Part shown: piece by piece, positions 11,700 through 22,169 of the stretch | Position numbering within the stretch: position 1 is the first letter of the stretch | Layout of the letters: every line of letters starts with the position of its first letter | Source of the DNA: Nageia nagi | Lineage: Eukaryota > Pinophyta | Assembly: GCA_050084985.1 (NCBI GenBank) | Contig: JBITNC010000001.1 | Span: 65,038,001 to 65,102,000 of the forward strand | Length of the DNA: 64,000 nt | Direction of reading: 5' to 3' | Notes under the pieces: model-generated | Seen by the model: the letters and a program-made list of their open reading frames with translations, nothing else | What the model was told of the DNA's origin: nothing | Database searches by the model: none | Made by a program: the position numbers and the translations under genes

Positions 11700-13088
11700 T
11701 TAGTTTCTTGCATACCTTTACATTTATCTTGATATTTAACTTTATTGTGTCCTCCCATGAATTAGAAGCCTTATTGGATTCATCATATTATATCCTTGCT
11801 TTACCATCCTCCCCTAAGTATTACACTTGCACACATACTTGATCAAGATTAGTAGGATTAAAAAACATGATAGTCTTTTGCAAATGACTATGTAAACCTC
11901 CAATGTACTTCATTAAAGTTTGAAGATGTTTTAGTGAAACCCTAAGCAAAGTAGCTTGTTCCCTAAATTTTGTAGTGTATTCTTGAATCATTTTCCCTCT
12001 TTGCTACTTAAATAATTACCATTTAATTAATTATGTATTATGATGTTCCAATGGATAAAATTGATCTCTTAACAAGTTCTTAAATTCAACCCAAGAAGAT
12101 ACTTTTGATAAGTGTTCATGACTAAGAGTTTCTACATGGCTTTCCCACCAAACTAAAATATTTCTACCCATCTTTAATCTAGAAAAAGAGATTTTATCAA
12201 CATTATTTACAACACCTTGAATTTGAAAATAAATGATGCATGCGTTGCCGGGGCCGTAACTTTTGATCCGGAGGTCGTTTTGCTTCAAAATTTAAACTGT
12301 GGCTTCGTGATGAATTTCCAGTTATGGAAGTTTGCTAGAATTGCCATACCTAAAAAATGATATTTTTAAGTCCTGATTCATCCGTCTAAGGCCTGAAAAA
12401 TAGGCTTTTTAAAAGCACTCCCGATTTTTAGGCTTTTTTTGCATGTTGCGGCTTTAATAACTCTTGTTTTTCTTCTAGTTAAGGGTGGATATTTTAGATA
12501 CTGCTTAATTAGTGTAAGAGGGATGCGCATGCAAATTTTGGGCGCAATCTGACTCATTTTGGTTTTTTGTTTTTTTTTGTGGCTATTTAAAGGGCATTGT
12601 ATTCTCTTGGAGTGGTGGTGGATTCAGGAATAAGAAGAGTATTTTGGTCCGGATTTCTTCTGTATGTTTTGTGACTGGATTTCAATTTTTGTTTTCCTTT
12701 TACAGCTGAATTCACATCAATAAACCTCTAATTATTTCAATCAATTGTTCAACTTATCTGCATCACCCTCTCCACCAAAACTAGAAATGTCCACTTTGGC
12801 CTCCATCTTGAATTAAAATTGATTTGATAAAGATGATGAATTAAGTCCTCCAACTTCATTTTGTTGCATTTGATTAGCATTTACATTTGCTTTAGTATCC
12901 AACAACTTAGCTAAACAAGCTGAATGATTCTCCAACATAGAAAATCTCCTTTAAAAATTAGCATCCATCATGGTACAAACAATATACCATTACTCCTCCA
13001 AATCATCCATTTTCATCACTTTACACATTTGACCAATCTCAGGATCCTTCAAAATCAATTCTAGTCTTTGAGATATCCTACCAAACAT
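11700..13088 (-). pseudogene. Gag of element E, split by a solo LTR
   Basis: An ATG at about 13088 on the minus strand can start the frame. Around 12.9 kb it reads RRFSMLENHSACLAKLLDTK and near 12.78-12.73 kb DISSFGGEGDADKLNN and LEVY. After the insertion it continues with FQIQGVVNNVDKISF (12.23 kb) and LVWWESHVETLSHEHLSKVS, then LLRDQFYPL. This is the retrotransposon capsid domain (A/LVWWE...F...L..QFYP). The join between LEVY and FQIQG is where the 486-bp LTR sits, which shows the insertion is secondary. Several point stops occur. The zinc knuckle expected near 11.7 kb is poorly preserved. Confidence 0.75.
12234..12719 (+). mobile_element. Solo LTR of an unrelated family inside element E gag
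   Basis: A 486-bp block of clearly different composition (GC-richer start, T-rich end) interrupts the gag frame. Its ends are TGATG...CATCA, an inverted terminal TG/CA pair, and it is flanked by a perfect 5-bp duplication ATAAA (12229-12233 and 12720-12724). Removing it together with one duplication rejoins the gag blocks. A TATTTAAA box near 12583-12590 followed by a GGGCATTG start-like region suggests plus-strand orientation. No partner copy of this LTR was seen elsewhere in the window. A very short LTR-only element is an alternative reading. Confidence 0.85.
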
Positions 13089-13151
13089 CAAAAAGCATGT
13101 TATTGGTAGCTTGAAATACCTAAATTTTGGCCCCAAATTTTATGCACACAA

Positions 13152-13163
13152 GCATTGATACCA
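13152..13163 (-). other. Primer binding site of element E
   Basis: On the minus strand the 12 bases directly after the right LTR read TGGTATCAATGC. This matches 10 of the 12 bases of the usual initiator-tRNA-Met complement TGGTATCAGAGC. It sits flush with the LTR end, as expected for minus-strand primer binding. Confidence 0.75.
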
Positions 13164-13891
13164 TGTAATCTATAAACAACAGATGTTTATAGCATACTCA
13201 GATCCTCACTTATAGATTTGAAACAAAAACCATTCACCATTATGAGATCCATCAAATTGAATATAAATTTAAAATTGCATAATGTAAAACTATAAATTAA
13301 CAATTTCAATCACACACAACAAGATGAACACAATGCTTTACCATGGTCCATCCAATGTGGGCTAATCCATCATGGAATTGGAGCTTTTTTTTCTCATTAT
13401 CTATGCACATTATAATATTATGTGCATATAGATAAATAACATCAAAATAATAGCAATACCATCCCCTACAACACTACTATAATCTCCTAAAGTGATAAGA
13501 ATAAATTTAGAACTATAAAAAATTTAAAATGTCACTTGATATTTCTTGAAATCTTTATAATCCTAAAACCCAAAACTTTCTAAGCTAAGATTATCAATCA
13601 AGAGAGTAGCAGGCCTTTAAATAGGCCTAGAAATCTCTCCAAGATGTTGGTTGATGATCATGAACTACTCAAGTATTCAAATCACCAATGACCCTTTAAC
13701 GTCCATTATTGACTCATCAAAATAGATGTTGTTAACAACCTAAAAATAATATACTTAAGCTATTAGCATCATGGTTTTTAACACTAATCAACTATAGATT
13801 TTAGTATTTAGTCAATCTCGTAGCATAAATACCTTTATGATGAGTATTGCTCTTGCAAATATCAACTTGATATGATCAAATTTAGATTAGA
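13164..13891 (-). repeat. 5' LTR of element E
   Basis: 728 bp, begins TGTAATC and ends near TTTAGATTAGA on the plus strand; it aligns with 6678-7413. The outer end has lost the terminal CA. A motif on the minus strand at about 13340-13373 (around CCCACATTGGATGGACCATGG) resembles one found in the copia and element B LTRs. The promoter-like TATTTAAA is conserved near 13613-13622. Confidence 0.8.
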
Positions 13892-14424
13892 TATTGTCTA
13901 ACGAATTTTAAATAATCATAAATAGGATTGGAGTAAACTTGAAAGTTTGTATTTCAAGGACTTTCTCTTTTGAAATGATTCCTACTAGAGCTATGAATTC
14001 CTCTTTCTTCTAAATAGTATTCATAATATGGTTCTAGTTTATGATGAGTTTTTTTAGAATGAGTTTGCACCAATCTCTCTCTCTCTCTCTATCTCTTTAA
14101 ACTATAAAAAGAAAGAAAACATCAAACATAGCAATTCTTTGTTTATCTTTTAAGTTTTATTATAGGAAAATAATTTGATGCACAAATAGCCTAAATGAAT
14201 ACTTACCTTCTCGGTGTGATTATCTTTTTCTATATTTTTAGCATATTCAATTAATATTTTTACATGAGCGATGTGAATTATATATTTTAATCTTTTTAAT
14301 TTTCTTACAATATTTTATCTAGTCAAGTGTTTAATCAAGGTAGGTTGGTAATCCTACTAGGATATCTATGTCTAAGTAATGTATTGGTACTTAAAATGGT
14401 CCCCTTAATGCAATGGAATTCAAG
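13892..14424. other. AT-rich spacer with a (TC)n microsatellite
   Basis: No gene or element end is seen. A dinucleotide TC run occupies 14074-14090. The spacer separates element E from the truncated plus-strand Tat fragment and may be the host DNA into which both were inserted. Confidence 0.5.
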
Positions 14425-14432
14425 GGATATCA

Positions 14433-14711
14433 TTGAGAATAATTATCTCAACAACAATAAATGCACTAGGGGAAATGTTAGCTCAAAAAGATGAAAATAA
14501 TAAGGAAAGAGCAATTTATTACATTAGTAAGACTTTACTTGAGTATGAAATAAGATATACTTTAATTGAAAAGATGTGTTTTGAAATAACCTTCTCAATA
14601 GAAAATTTAAGATACTACATATTTGAAAATACAACATATGTAATAGCTCCTGCTGATCCTCTTAGATATCTTATGTCCAAATCTTACCTGTCTGGAAGAG
14701 CTACAAAATAG
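14433..14711 (+). pseudogene. Ty3-type RNase H (Tat fragment)
   Basis: A 92-codon frame with ALGEMLAQKDENNKERAIYY early, then EKMCFEITFSIENLRYYIFE and ADPLRYLMSKSYLSGRATK at the end. These correspond to the L-G-A-x-L-A-Q, E-K-x-x-x-A-x-x-x-A-x-x-K-L-R-x-Y and D-P-x-(K/R)-Y-x-x-x-x-P-x-L-S-G-R blocks of plant Tat RNase H. The domain normally removes the RNA template after reverse transcription. A stop right after SGRATK is followed in a shifted frame by LLQEFDLVFITQKSIKG, the linker found in this lineage. Confidence 0.8.
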
Positions 14712-14842
14712 GTGATGTTGCTTCAAGAGTTTGATTTGGTCTTTATCACTCAAAAATCAATTAAGGGATAATATATAGCATACTTCATCATCAATCATCC
14801 ATAAAATAAGTATCATAGATATAGTAAGAATTTCCAAGTGAA

Positions 14843-15310
14843 GTGGATTGTCAAAACAACCATGATCCCAACGTCCCCATTATAGTTCAATGTCATCACT
14901 TCGTTACTAGATATCCTCAAGTTTTTGTATTTTTCTTGGAAGATGATGAATGGACATTATTTTTTGATGATTCCCATTACATTCTTGAAGTAGGATTAGG
15001 AAGTTTTCTCATTAATCCTCATGGTGATGTTATCCCTATGTCTTATCATTTATGTTTTGATTGCACTAACAATATGGTAGAATATGAGGCTCTCATTTTA
15101 GGTGTAAAGACTACAATCCTCCTCAAGGTATAAAGGATAAAGATATTTGGTGATTATTAGTTAATAATAAATCAAGTATCCAACATCTACAACATGAAGG
15201 ATCCAAAGTTGCAACTGTACAAAGAAATTGTGAAAAATATCCTAATGTACTTCAATGAGTATAAAATTGACAATATCTTAAGAGACAACAACATGTATGC
15301 TGATACTATG
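14843..15310 (+). pseudogene. Second (archaeal-like) RNase H (Tat fragment)
   Basis: The frame at 14843-15133 reads EWTLFFDDSHYILEVGLG and later CTNNMVEYEALILGVKTT. In the family this is WT-x-x-(F/V)DGS...GAG...TNN-x-AEYEAL-x-x-G. The first catalytic Asp is present (FFDDS; the usual Gly is Asp here) and the Glu is in EYEAL. Further pieces reach about 15310, ending in a D-x-x-A-x-x-x-A segment (NNMYADTMASVTS) typical of the domain's last helix. Frame changes occur at 15133. Confidence 0.8.
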
Positions 15311-15689
15311 GCTAGTGTCACTTCTCTTGCTCCAATTAACATATAACGTGAAGAAACTATCATCACAATCAAAAATATGGGTAAGCCCTCTCATGAGTGT
15401 GTTGTTAAAGATTTTATTCATGATCATTATTTTTTAGTAATTTGTATCAATGTGTGTGAATGGTATCAAGATGTTTTTAATTATCTTAAAAATGTTATTA
15501 TTCTTGTTACTTTTGATCATAATGGCAAAATTAGACTTGAAAATCTAGCTACAAAATATGTTATTATTTGTGACTTGATATATAGAAGGTGTTTTGATGA
15601 TACTCTCCTTAGATGTTTAATAAGGAATGAAGTAGAAATGTGCACTTCATCAAGATTAAGATGGTAAATGTGGTTGTCACTTTAGTGGT

Positions 15690-16725
15690 AAATTTATTTA
15701 TCAAAACTTGCTTAGACTAGGTTATTATTGGCCTACTATGCTTAAATATTGTGAATTTCATATCAAGAAATGTGAACAATGTAAAAAAAATGCTAGACTT
15801 CAACCTTATCCTTCTTATGATTTGCACTGTATTTTATCTCCTTGTCCTTTTTCTATTTGGGCACTTCATTTTATGGCCAAAATTAACCCTATATCAAGAT
15901 AGGTTATAAGTTTATTATTATAGCTACAAAATACTTCACTAAATAGGTAGAGATTATACCTATAAAGTCAATAAAAAGAGGTAAAATTGTTGATTTTGTT
16001 ATTAAATATATCATTTGTAGATATGGTGTTCCTTCTATATTGTTCATGGATAATGGTCCTAGCTTTCAAGATCATGAAATTAGAGATTTTAATGCAAAAT
16101 ATCACATTGAAAGGAAATTCTCTACACCTTACTACCCCAAGGTAATGGTCAAGCTAAGGTATCAAATAAAGTAATAAAAAGTATCCTATCCAAAATTGTT
16201 ACACAAATGGTAAAGATTGGCATGAACAATTTTCCCTATGCTTTGTGAGCCTATATAAATAGTATAAGGACTTATGTAGATGCCACCCCTTTTCCTTAAT
16301 GTATGGAGATTAAGTTATGGTTCTATTCGAGCTAGATATCTGATCACTTCATATATCCCTAGATGGTCTCATTCATGATGAAGATAGGAGAAAAGCTAGA
16401 TTATCCCAATAAGGTCCTAGATGAGAAAAGGGTTAATTCTCTAGAACACCTCCTTATCTATCATTGTTGAATTCAAAGAGCATATAACAAAAAGATCATC
16501 CCTAAAGAGTTCAAGGTGGGTGACCTAGTCTTAAAAGAAAACCTTGCTAACACTAAAGCACTTAAAAATGAAAAGAAGGGTAAGTTTGAACCTAACTAGA
16601 TAGGTCTTTACATTGTCATTACAAATAATTAAAAGGGTGCCATATAAACTATATACAATTGAAGGTAAAGAGGAACAATAATCTAATTAATGTTATGCAT
16701 CTAAAAAAGTTTTATTTCTAATCAT
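15690..16725 (+). pseudogene. Integrase of Tat fragment
   Basis: GYYWPTMLKYCEFHIKKCEQC at 15.72 kb is the zinc-binding HHCC region (the Cys pair is retained). It is followed by ALHFMAKINPIS, in which the first catalytic Asp has become His, then ATKYFTK and VEIIPIKS, RYGVPSILFMDNGPSF (second Asp in DNG) and the C-terminal region to about 16720. In-frame stops, shifts and the Asp loss show it is dead. The same blocks occur at the left end of the window on the minus strand. Confidence 0.75.
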
Positions 16726-16937
16726 TTTTTGCAAATATGCCTTTTACATTTTTGGAAATTAACATTTCAAGTAAAATGAAGTAATTACCAATGACACCAT
16801 TGTGTTTCTAGTGATGCTACTACATTCAATACAATCCACATCAATGTAAAACAATGAAAAAGGTAATTCATCTATCTATCTACCTTGTCTTTTTGTAAAT
16901 AGTTCTTTTATCATCAATCTTGCTTATCAAACATATG

Positions 16938-17163
16938 TCAAAAATCCATGGAAACATGATGGCTTGGGGCAACCAACTTGGTCACTCTTATTATTTGATA
17001 CCTCTATAAGGAAGGGTCTTCCATATCAAAAATCCATGGAAAAATGGTGGCTTGGGGCAACCAAGTTGGTCAATCTTATCATTTGATGCCTTTATAAGGA
17101 AGGGTCATCCATATCAAAAATACATGACAACATGGTGGCTTGGAAAACCAAGCTGATCAATTT
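16938..17163 (+). repeat. 88-bp tandem repeat behind Tat pol
   Basis: Three head-to-tail units start at 16938, 17026 and 17114, each beginning TCAAAAAT followed by GGTGGCTTGG-like sequence and GAAGGGTC near the end; the third is partial. Spacing is exactly 88 bp twice. Tandem repeats between pol and the 3' LTR are known for Tat/Ogre elements. Confidence 0.9.
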
Positions 17164-17756
17164 AAATTGATAATATTTCTTCATTATTATTCTTGTTAGG
17201 TAAGCAACTAAGAAAAGGTTTGCATTCTTATCACTTATCATATTATTTATATCATATTTCTATTATTTATATATGAGATATCTTGTGTAAAAACATTTCT
17301 TTTTTTTTTATCACTTCTAAGCTCTTTTCAGGTTCCTTGTTCTTTACCTTGGATTGTTTCAATGATGAGAGGTACATCATTTCGTAACCAAATTCAAAGA
17401 GGGGCATAATATAGGCAAAAAATTGAGGCATATGAACTATTGCTATGAGATAACTTTTTAGGGAGTATTTTCTACTCTTTCTTTTTCTTTTCTTTTCTTG
17501 ATTATACTTTTGAATTATGCTTTGATTTTATTTATCCCAAAAGTATCAAAATATATTCAAAGTGGGGCATATTTTGACATCTAAAAAAGAATTTTAATTT
17601 AATTAAAATACACTTTTAGGTATTTATGTCAGAAAATTTTAGGATGATCAAAATAAAATTCTTACTAAAACTTGAAAGTAAAAAATAATGCAAGGTTAGA
17701 AATTATACCATCAAGAGTGAGAAACCACAAAATCAAGAGAGATAAAAAATTGTTAA

Positions 17757-17773
17757 GGGGGGGGGGGGGGGGG
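17757..17773 (+). repeat. Homopolymer run of 17 G
   Basis: Seventeen consecutive G residues lie between TTGTTAA and ACAAAG. Such a run is striking in this AT-rich sequence and may be mis-sized in the assembly. Confidence 0.9.
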
Positions 17774-18054
17774 ACAAAGAAAAAACTCTTTATATTGCAA
17801 GAATGGAAAAAGGCCAAAAAATGTACAAGAGAGCTTTTACAAAGATTAAGAGAATTCCTAGATAACAAGAGAGGAGAGAGCACCTCAATAAATAGAGGTG
17901 AAGAGAGGGAGTTGCTAAGTAACTCCCATAATATAAAATTTCCACATTGCAATAGGAAAGGTGGGAGTTATAAAAATAAAACCCATTCTAGATAAGGAGT
18001 TACAAATTAATGTAACTCCCATTCTAGAATCATCTCAAATGAAAAAATAAAAGA

Positions 18055-18082
18055 ATTATTCTCACATATTTGTGAGAATAAT
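18055..18082. other. Perfect 12-bp inverted repeat (hairpin)
   Basis: Arms ATTATTCTCACA and TGTGAGAATAAT are exact reverse complements with a 4-base loop. Smaller hairpins with GGAGTTAC/GTAACTCC arms lie just upstream (17997-18019 and 17902-17925). Confidence 0.85.
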
Positions 18083-18894
18083 AACAAGTCCATAAAAGGA
18101 CAAAAAAGTGTAGGGATTCCTTTGGAATACACCTAACACTAAAAAAATAAAAAATAGAGGATAAATTAATTATCCTTTACACCTAAACTAACCAAGTAAA
18201 GGTTACAAATTCTAACAATTTGAAATGATTTATTTAATTTATTAAATAAATACCTTTATCAATGTACACTCTCATTCACCTTTATGTTTTATGGTAATAG
18301 GTCAGCCAACATTATAATAATCCCAAGGAGGAGCCTTGAAAATCCACCTATTTCTTATAAAGCTAGAAGTTATGCATGATCATAGGTAGGATATGATCTA
18401 AAACAATCCTAAATCCTTGATAGGTGACAATTATTAATATCCTTTGATTGGTGTTTCTTAACACCACCTATCATCTTTGGAATTATTATACTCTCAGCTT
18501 TGCATTCTTGGTATCTTTCATGTATTTATGAGTGATATTCTAGCATTGAAGGCAAGATGAAGACATCGAGATAAGGGTGAGATTAAACTAGAAAAGTAGC
18601 TGAGGATGTCATTTGGTTCCTAGCATCAATGCTAGTTGAGGTTGGATATTTGGCTCCATTATCTAGAGAAGCTCATCGTTCATCCCCTTTCATTTGGATA
18701 TCACCTTCAATCATCATCATAGGTAAAGTATAGGTTTATGTCTTTCATAAATCTAGTTTTGATAGGTCAAGGTCAAGTAGGTCATTTTGTCATTTATATT
18801 ATCACTTTCTATTATCTCGTGGTTAAATTGATTAATTTAATATTATGTAAATAACCTAATTAGTAATATTTTATTATTATTTTGGTTATAACAA

Positions 18895-21170
18895 ACTCCT
18901 AGAGCATGTTCATATTTATACCATTCATGGATGTTACATAATATATCTACTCTTACATTTGTTTAATTTAAGTCTAAATTTCTAGCCATTTTTTTATGTG
19001 TTCCACTTGTTATATTTTTGTATATCCTATTAATGTTGATGGTCTTCACATCAATGCCATTTGTATATCCTATGTCGTATGTGAATACTCTTTAGAATTT
19101 TTCACTATAACAATACTATGTGAAAGGAAAATATATTTTTAAGTCCATTTCTATTCTTTTATTATATTTTTAATCTTTGAACCATAATGTTGAAATTTTA
19201 TGCATGAATTATATCATCATCATCAACTGATTAACATGCTAACATATTTAAAGTTACTTCTAGAAGCCATTATAGAAAAACATGTATTTCTATTGATTCA
19301 AACATATAGTTCTCTATAGAATTTAAGGAGTTTGGATAAGGATTCTCTTATAAATGACTGCATGGGATTTCTCTTATAATTATCTCAACTATGTTGTAAC
19401 TTACAATTAGGTTTCTGTAGAAGCACATTTAATCTCTTCTATTTGGTTTGAGAATTTAGGATCATAGAGGATGTAGTTTCACTTCTTAAAAATCTATTTT
19501 TATTCATACATAGCACTACTTTCATGTTTCCTTGCTCATTATAGGTTCAATTTGAAAGTGTTTCAAACTTTTAGTTACAAATTCATTTTTCTTCAACCTA
19601 AAGCATCATTGGATTTTCCTTGTAGGTTCTAGGGATTCATGAACAAATTTTGCATAATAGGAGAACCTTTTTTAAGCAAGAAGTTAAATATGAGATAAAT
19701 AAATCTAAGAAATATACAAAGAAAATAACTATGTTTTCATGAAACCATACATGTATACAGAGAAAAGAACTATGTTTTCATGAAATTGAACTTTTTTAGT
19801 ATGTTCTATGGGATACATCTCCATTTCCCAATACCATTGGGGATGATATGTTGAGCATGTTGTGGATATAACCTACATCCATTACCTTGAAAAGGTGACT
19901 TTTAGGGGGGATCCCAACTATATCCTCACTCCCTTACCCTCATGATGACAAAATGGGGATTCCTAGATGTCACTAGATGTATACATAAAGAATAAAATAA
20001 AAGAGAAACAACATATGATTCACTACTAACTTTAAACCTATTGTAAATTGCATTAGCACTTTTTACTACCCCTTTTAGATGGGTTTATAGGGGTGATGCT
20101 ATGAGGATAAGATCATGAATCGTAAATCAAATGAATTAAAAGAGATAATTCAAGTAACAAAAGAGGCATAGGATTGTGCAATGAAGGAATGTGACTGAAT
20201 CAGATATTTTATTTCATTTTCAATTCCTTTTTGTGTTTATTGATTTATTTATAAGTTTTTGATAAGATTTTTAAAAGGATTATATGATTGTTATATCCTA
20301 TAAAAATGCTTAGCATATATTGATTATTAGGATAATTATGTAATTTGAATCATTGATGAAGAAGCTTGTTGATGATGCATTTGTTACATAACATCAATTT
20401 TATTTTCACAACCTATTTTCTTATCTACTTTTTGCCTTTTAATTAGAGAAACATGTTTCATGTTATTATAAATAACATATAAATATGTCATTCTTAATGA
20501 AAAATAATAAAAAAGAATTACAAATATTTGAATAAGAAAGACGAAATGACTTGTTTAACATGTTGAAAGGATTTGTTTATAATAAGGTAATTTGGCTGTT
20601 TAACATTGCATATAAATTTGAAAATTTTGGTTGTATTTTATAATTATTATTTAATCTAATTCTCATTTACATGGTTTAAATAAATCCTTTCATTTTTTTG
20701 CTAAATTCATGATTCTATAAAATGAGAACATATTTCCCATACAAGAGGTATATATGTTAATTAATCATTCAACTTCAAGACATTTTTTTATAAAGTGATG
20801 AAGCTATTCATTTTAGAAATTAAAAGTAATAAAAGGGAAACAATAAAAATGTAGGAAAAATGCATTGCATGCATGGTGTATCTTTTGTCACATATGTGCA
20901 AATTAGGGTATTGTATCATATGAATTTTATTTTCGACTATTTAATCAAGTTAATTTGGAGTTATAACAAGTCAAGGTGCTTATATTAATATCATCTATGA
21001 GTGTTAAAAAAATTAAGTATATATTGATAGATGTACATAAAATATATTGATGGATATGCATAAAATCAAATGCAATGATTCCAACATACCTCTAAGCATC
21101 ACTTTCCCTAGCATCATCCACTCTCACATCCTCTACAACATTGTAAAAATGAACAAAAATATTTTTTATT
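18895..21170. other. AT-rich DNA, no gene seen
   Basis: No reading frame, LTR boundary or RNA gene could be supported. A short direct duplication around CTATGTTTTCATGAAA occurs at about 19720-19785. The stretch is probably very old, unrecognisable repeat DNA. Confidence 0.5.
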
Positions 21171-21179
21171 CATTCATTT

Positions 21180-21565
21180 TATTAGGACATAAACATTGGT
21201 CATTTATCAATCATAAATGATAATCATTTTCACAAGTGTTTAATGTGGTTGGTCAACACACATGTGGACTTCAAAAATTCAAAATTTGGATGGATAATAA
21301 TAAACAATACTTATTTATTAACAATAAATAATGAATATTTATCATTAAATAAATAAGGGATGTTTATCATTTGATAAACAAGTGGTGTTTATCATTTGAT
21401 AAATGACCAATAATTGTCATTTGATAAATGAGGAGTGTTTATCAATCATAAATGATAGATATTTCCCAAGCCAAATGCATGAGGCTCATGGCATTTTGAA
21501 ATGATAAATGCCACTCATTTAATGAATAGTAAATGGTATTCATTTATCAAATGATAAATGCCAGA
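21180..21565. repeat. Cluster of TTTATCATTTGATAAA-like near-palindromes
   Basis: At least eight irregularly spaced copies of a near-palindrome with core TTATC-ATTTGATAA or ATTTATCA occur in about 390 bp, in both orientations and separated by 10-40 bases. Spacing is not regular enough for a satellite or a CRISPR array. Confidence 0.7.
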
Positions 21566-21708
21566 TATTTACTAGGTTGAGGATGATTGAAAAAAGGGTG
21601 GACCCCATCACTATACTGCATAAGTTTTGCACATGCACATCCATTTTTTTGATAGCATCACATGTTTGCAAGGGGTATTTTTTGTGGATTCATAGATAAA
21701 TCCATATT

Positions 21709-21969
21709 TGAATGGGTTTGAGAGCTTGCATCTTCTAAAATATGGAAGAAAAAAGAATGAATTTGATGATAGGAAATCAAGTGATAACTGAAATAGTAAA
21801 ATAAAAGAGGGTTAGCATATAATACATAATAGAAGGGAAGATTGTAATACCTATATAGGGTCATTACTATTTTTTTTTAAATGCTAATTTTTGTTTATAT
21901 TAAGTAAGAATTTTAAATTTTACTAATATATAAATAATTAAAAAATGCATATTTTAATTTTTTATAGGA
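21709..21969 (+). repeat. Dispersed repeat, copy 1
   Basis: About 260 bp that align with 49961-50214 (about 80 percent by eye), starting at TGAATGGGTT and ending in ATGCATATTTTAATTTTTT. Contains a CCTATATAGGG box. The flanks differ. The type of element is not recognised; it is noncoding. Confidence 0.75.
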
Positions 21970-22092
21970 GCATGGATGCTTCTAGGATTAAAATGATTAT
22001 ATTGTGATTTGTTATATTTGTTAAAAAGCTTAAAAACTAAAGTCAAAGTTTATGGAGTTGGGATAAATATTTGAAATAAGTGGAATTGGAAA

Positions 22093-22150
22093 ATATTATG
22101 GATTGAAGGTGATTCAATGTTTCTTATGAATATATTCAGAAATAAATAAA
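22093..22150 (+). pseudogene. Fragment like a plant LINE RNase H
   Basis: The frame starting at 22093 reads ILWIEGDSMFLMNIFRNK before a stop. LWIEGDS followed by a hydrophobic stretch is the central block of the RNase H-like domain found in plant LINEs and related genes (Asp of EGDS is catalytic). Only about 19 codons are clear, so this is a weak call. Confidence 0.4.
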
Positions 22151-22169
22151 AAAGATATCATAGACTATT

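Larger units (their letters stand above)
6678..13891 (-). mobile_element. Old Ty3/gypsy element E with both LTRs, two solo LTRs inside
   Basis: A pair of direct repeats (6678-7413 and 13164-13891) brackets minus-strand gag, protease, RT, RNase H and integrase remnants. A tRNA-iMet-like primer binding site lies just inside the right LTR and a purine tract (AGGGAGG on the minus strand) just inside the left one, which fixes the orientation. Flanks are AATTG on the left and TATTG on the right, a target duplication with one mismatch. After removing two later solo-LTR insertions the element is about 6.2 kb. LTRs agree at roughly four in five positions by eye, so it is the oldest complete element here. 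The lineage is uncertain; the integrase C-terminus resembles that of element B. Confidence 0.85.
14425..17574 (+). mobile_element. 5'-truncated Tat-type gypsy fragment
   Basis: Plus-strand sequence starts abruptly in RNase H and continues through a second RNase H and integrase to an 88-bp tandem repeat region and two purine-rich PPT-like tracts. Gag, protease and RT are absent. Dual RNase H places it in the Tat lineage, like the minus-strand element at 1-6677. Frames are broken by stops and shifts. The left break could be a deletion or an unrecognised insertion end. Confidence 0.75.
17575..18894 (+). repeat. Possible 3' LTR of Tat fragment
   Basis: A purine tract with GTGGGGCATA (17562-17571) is followed by TTTTGACATC, which looks like a Tat-type PPT and LTR start (TGACATC). 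A similar tract occurs at about 17392. The right end is a guess at a TAACA near 18894. There is no second LTR copy in the window to confirm this. The block holds a 17-G run (17757-17773) and several perfect hairpins (17900-18082). No coding content is credible; the open frame across the G run is a low-complexity artefact. Confidence 0.4.

Noticed and set aside
14074-14090. (TC)n run as a regulatory element
   Set aside because: A short dinucleotide microsatellite, also seen as (CT)n at 44501-44516; no gene beside it.
17672-17995. 107-codon open frame through the G run
   Set aside because: The frame depends on a poly-G tract coding Gly repeats; no family resemblance, and the length of the tract decides the frame.
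21180-21565. CRISPR-like array
   Set aside because: Repeats are near-palindromic, irregularly spaced and in both orientations, and the DNA is plant nuclear; no cas-like genes.
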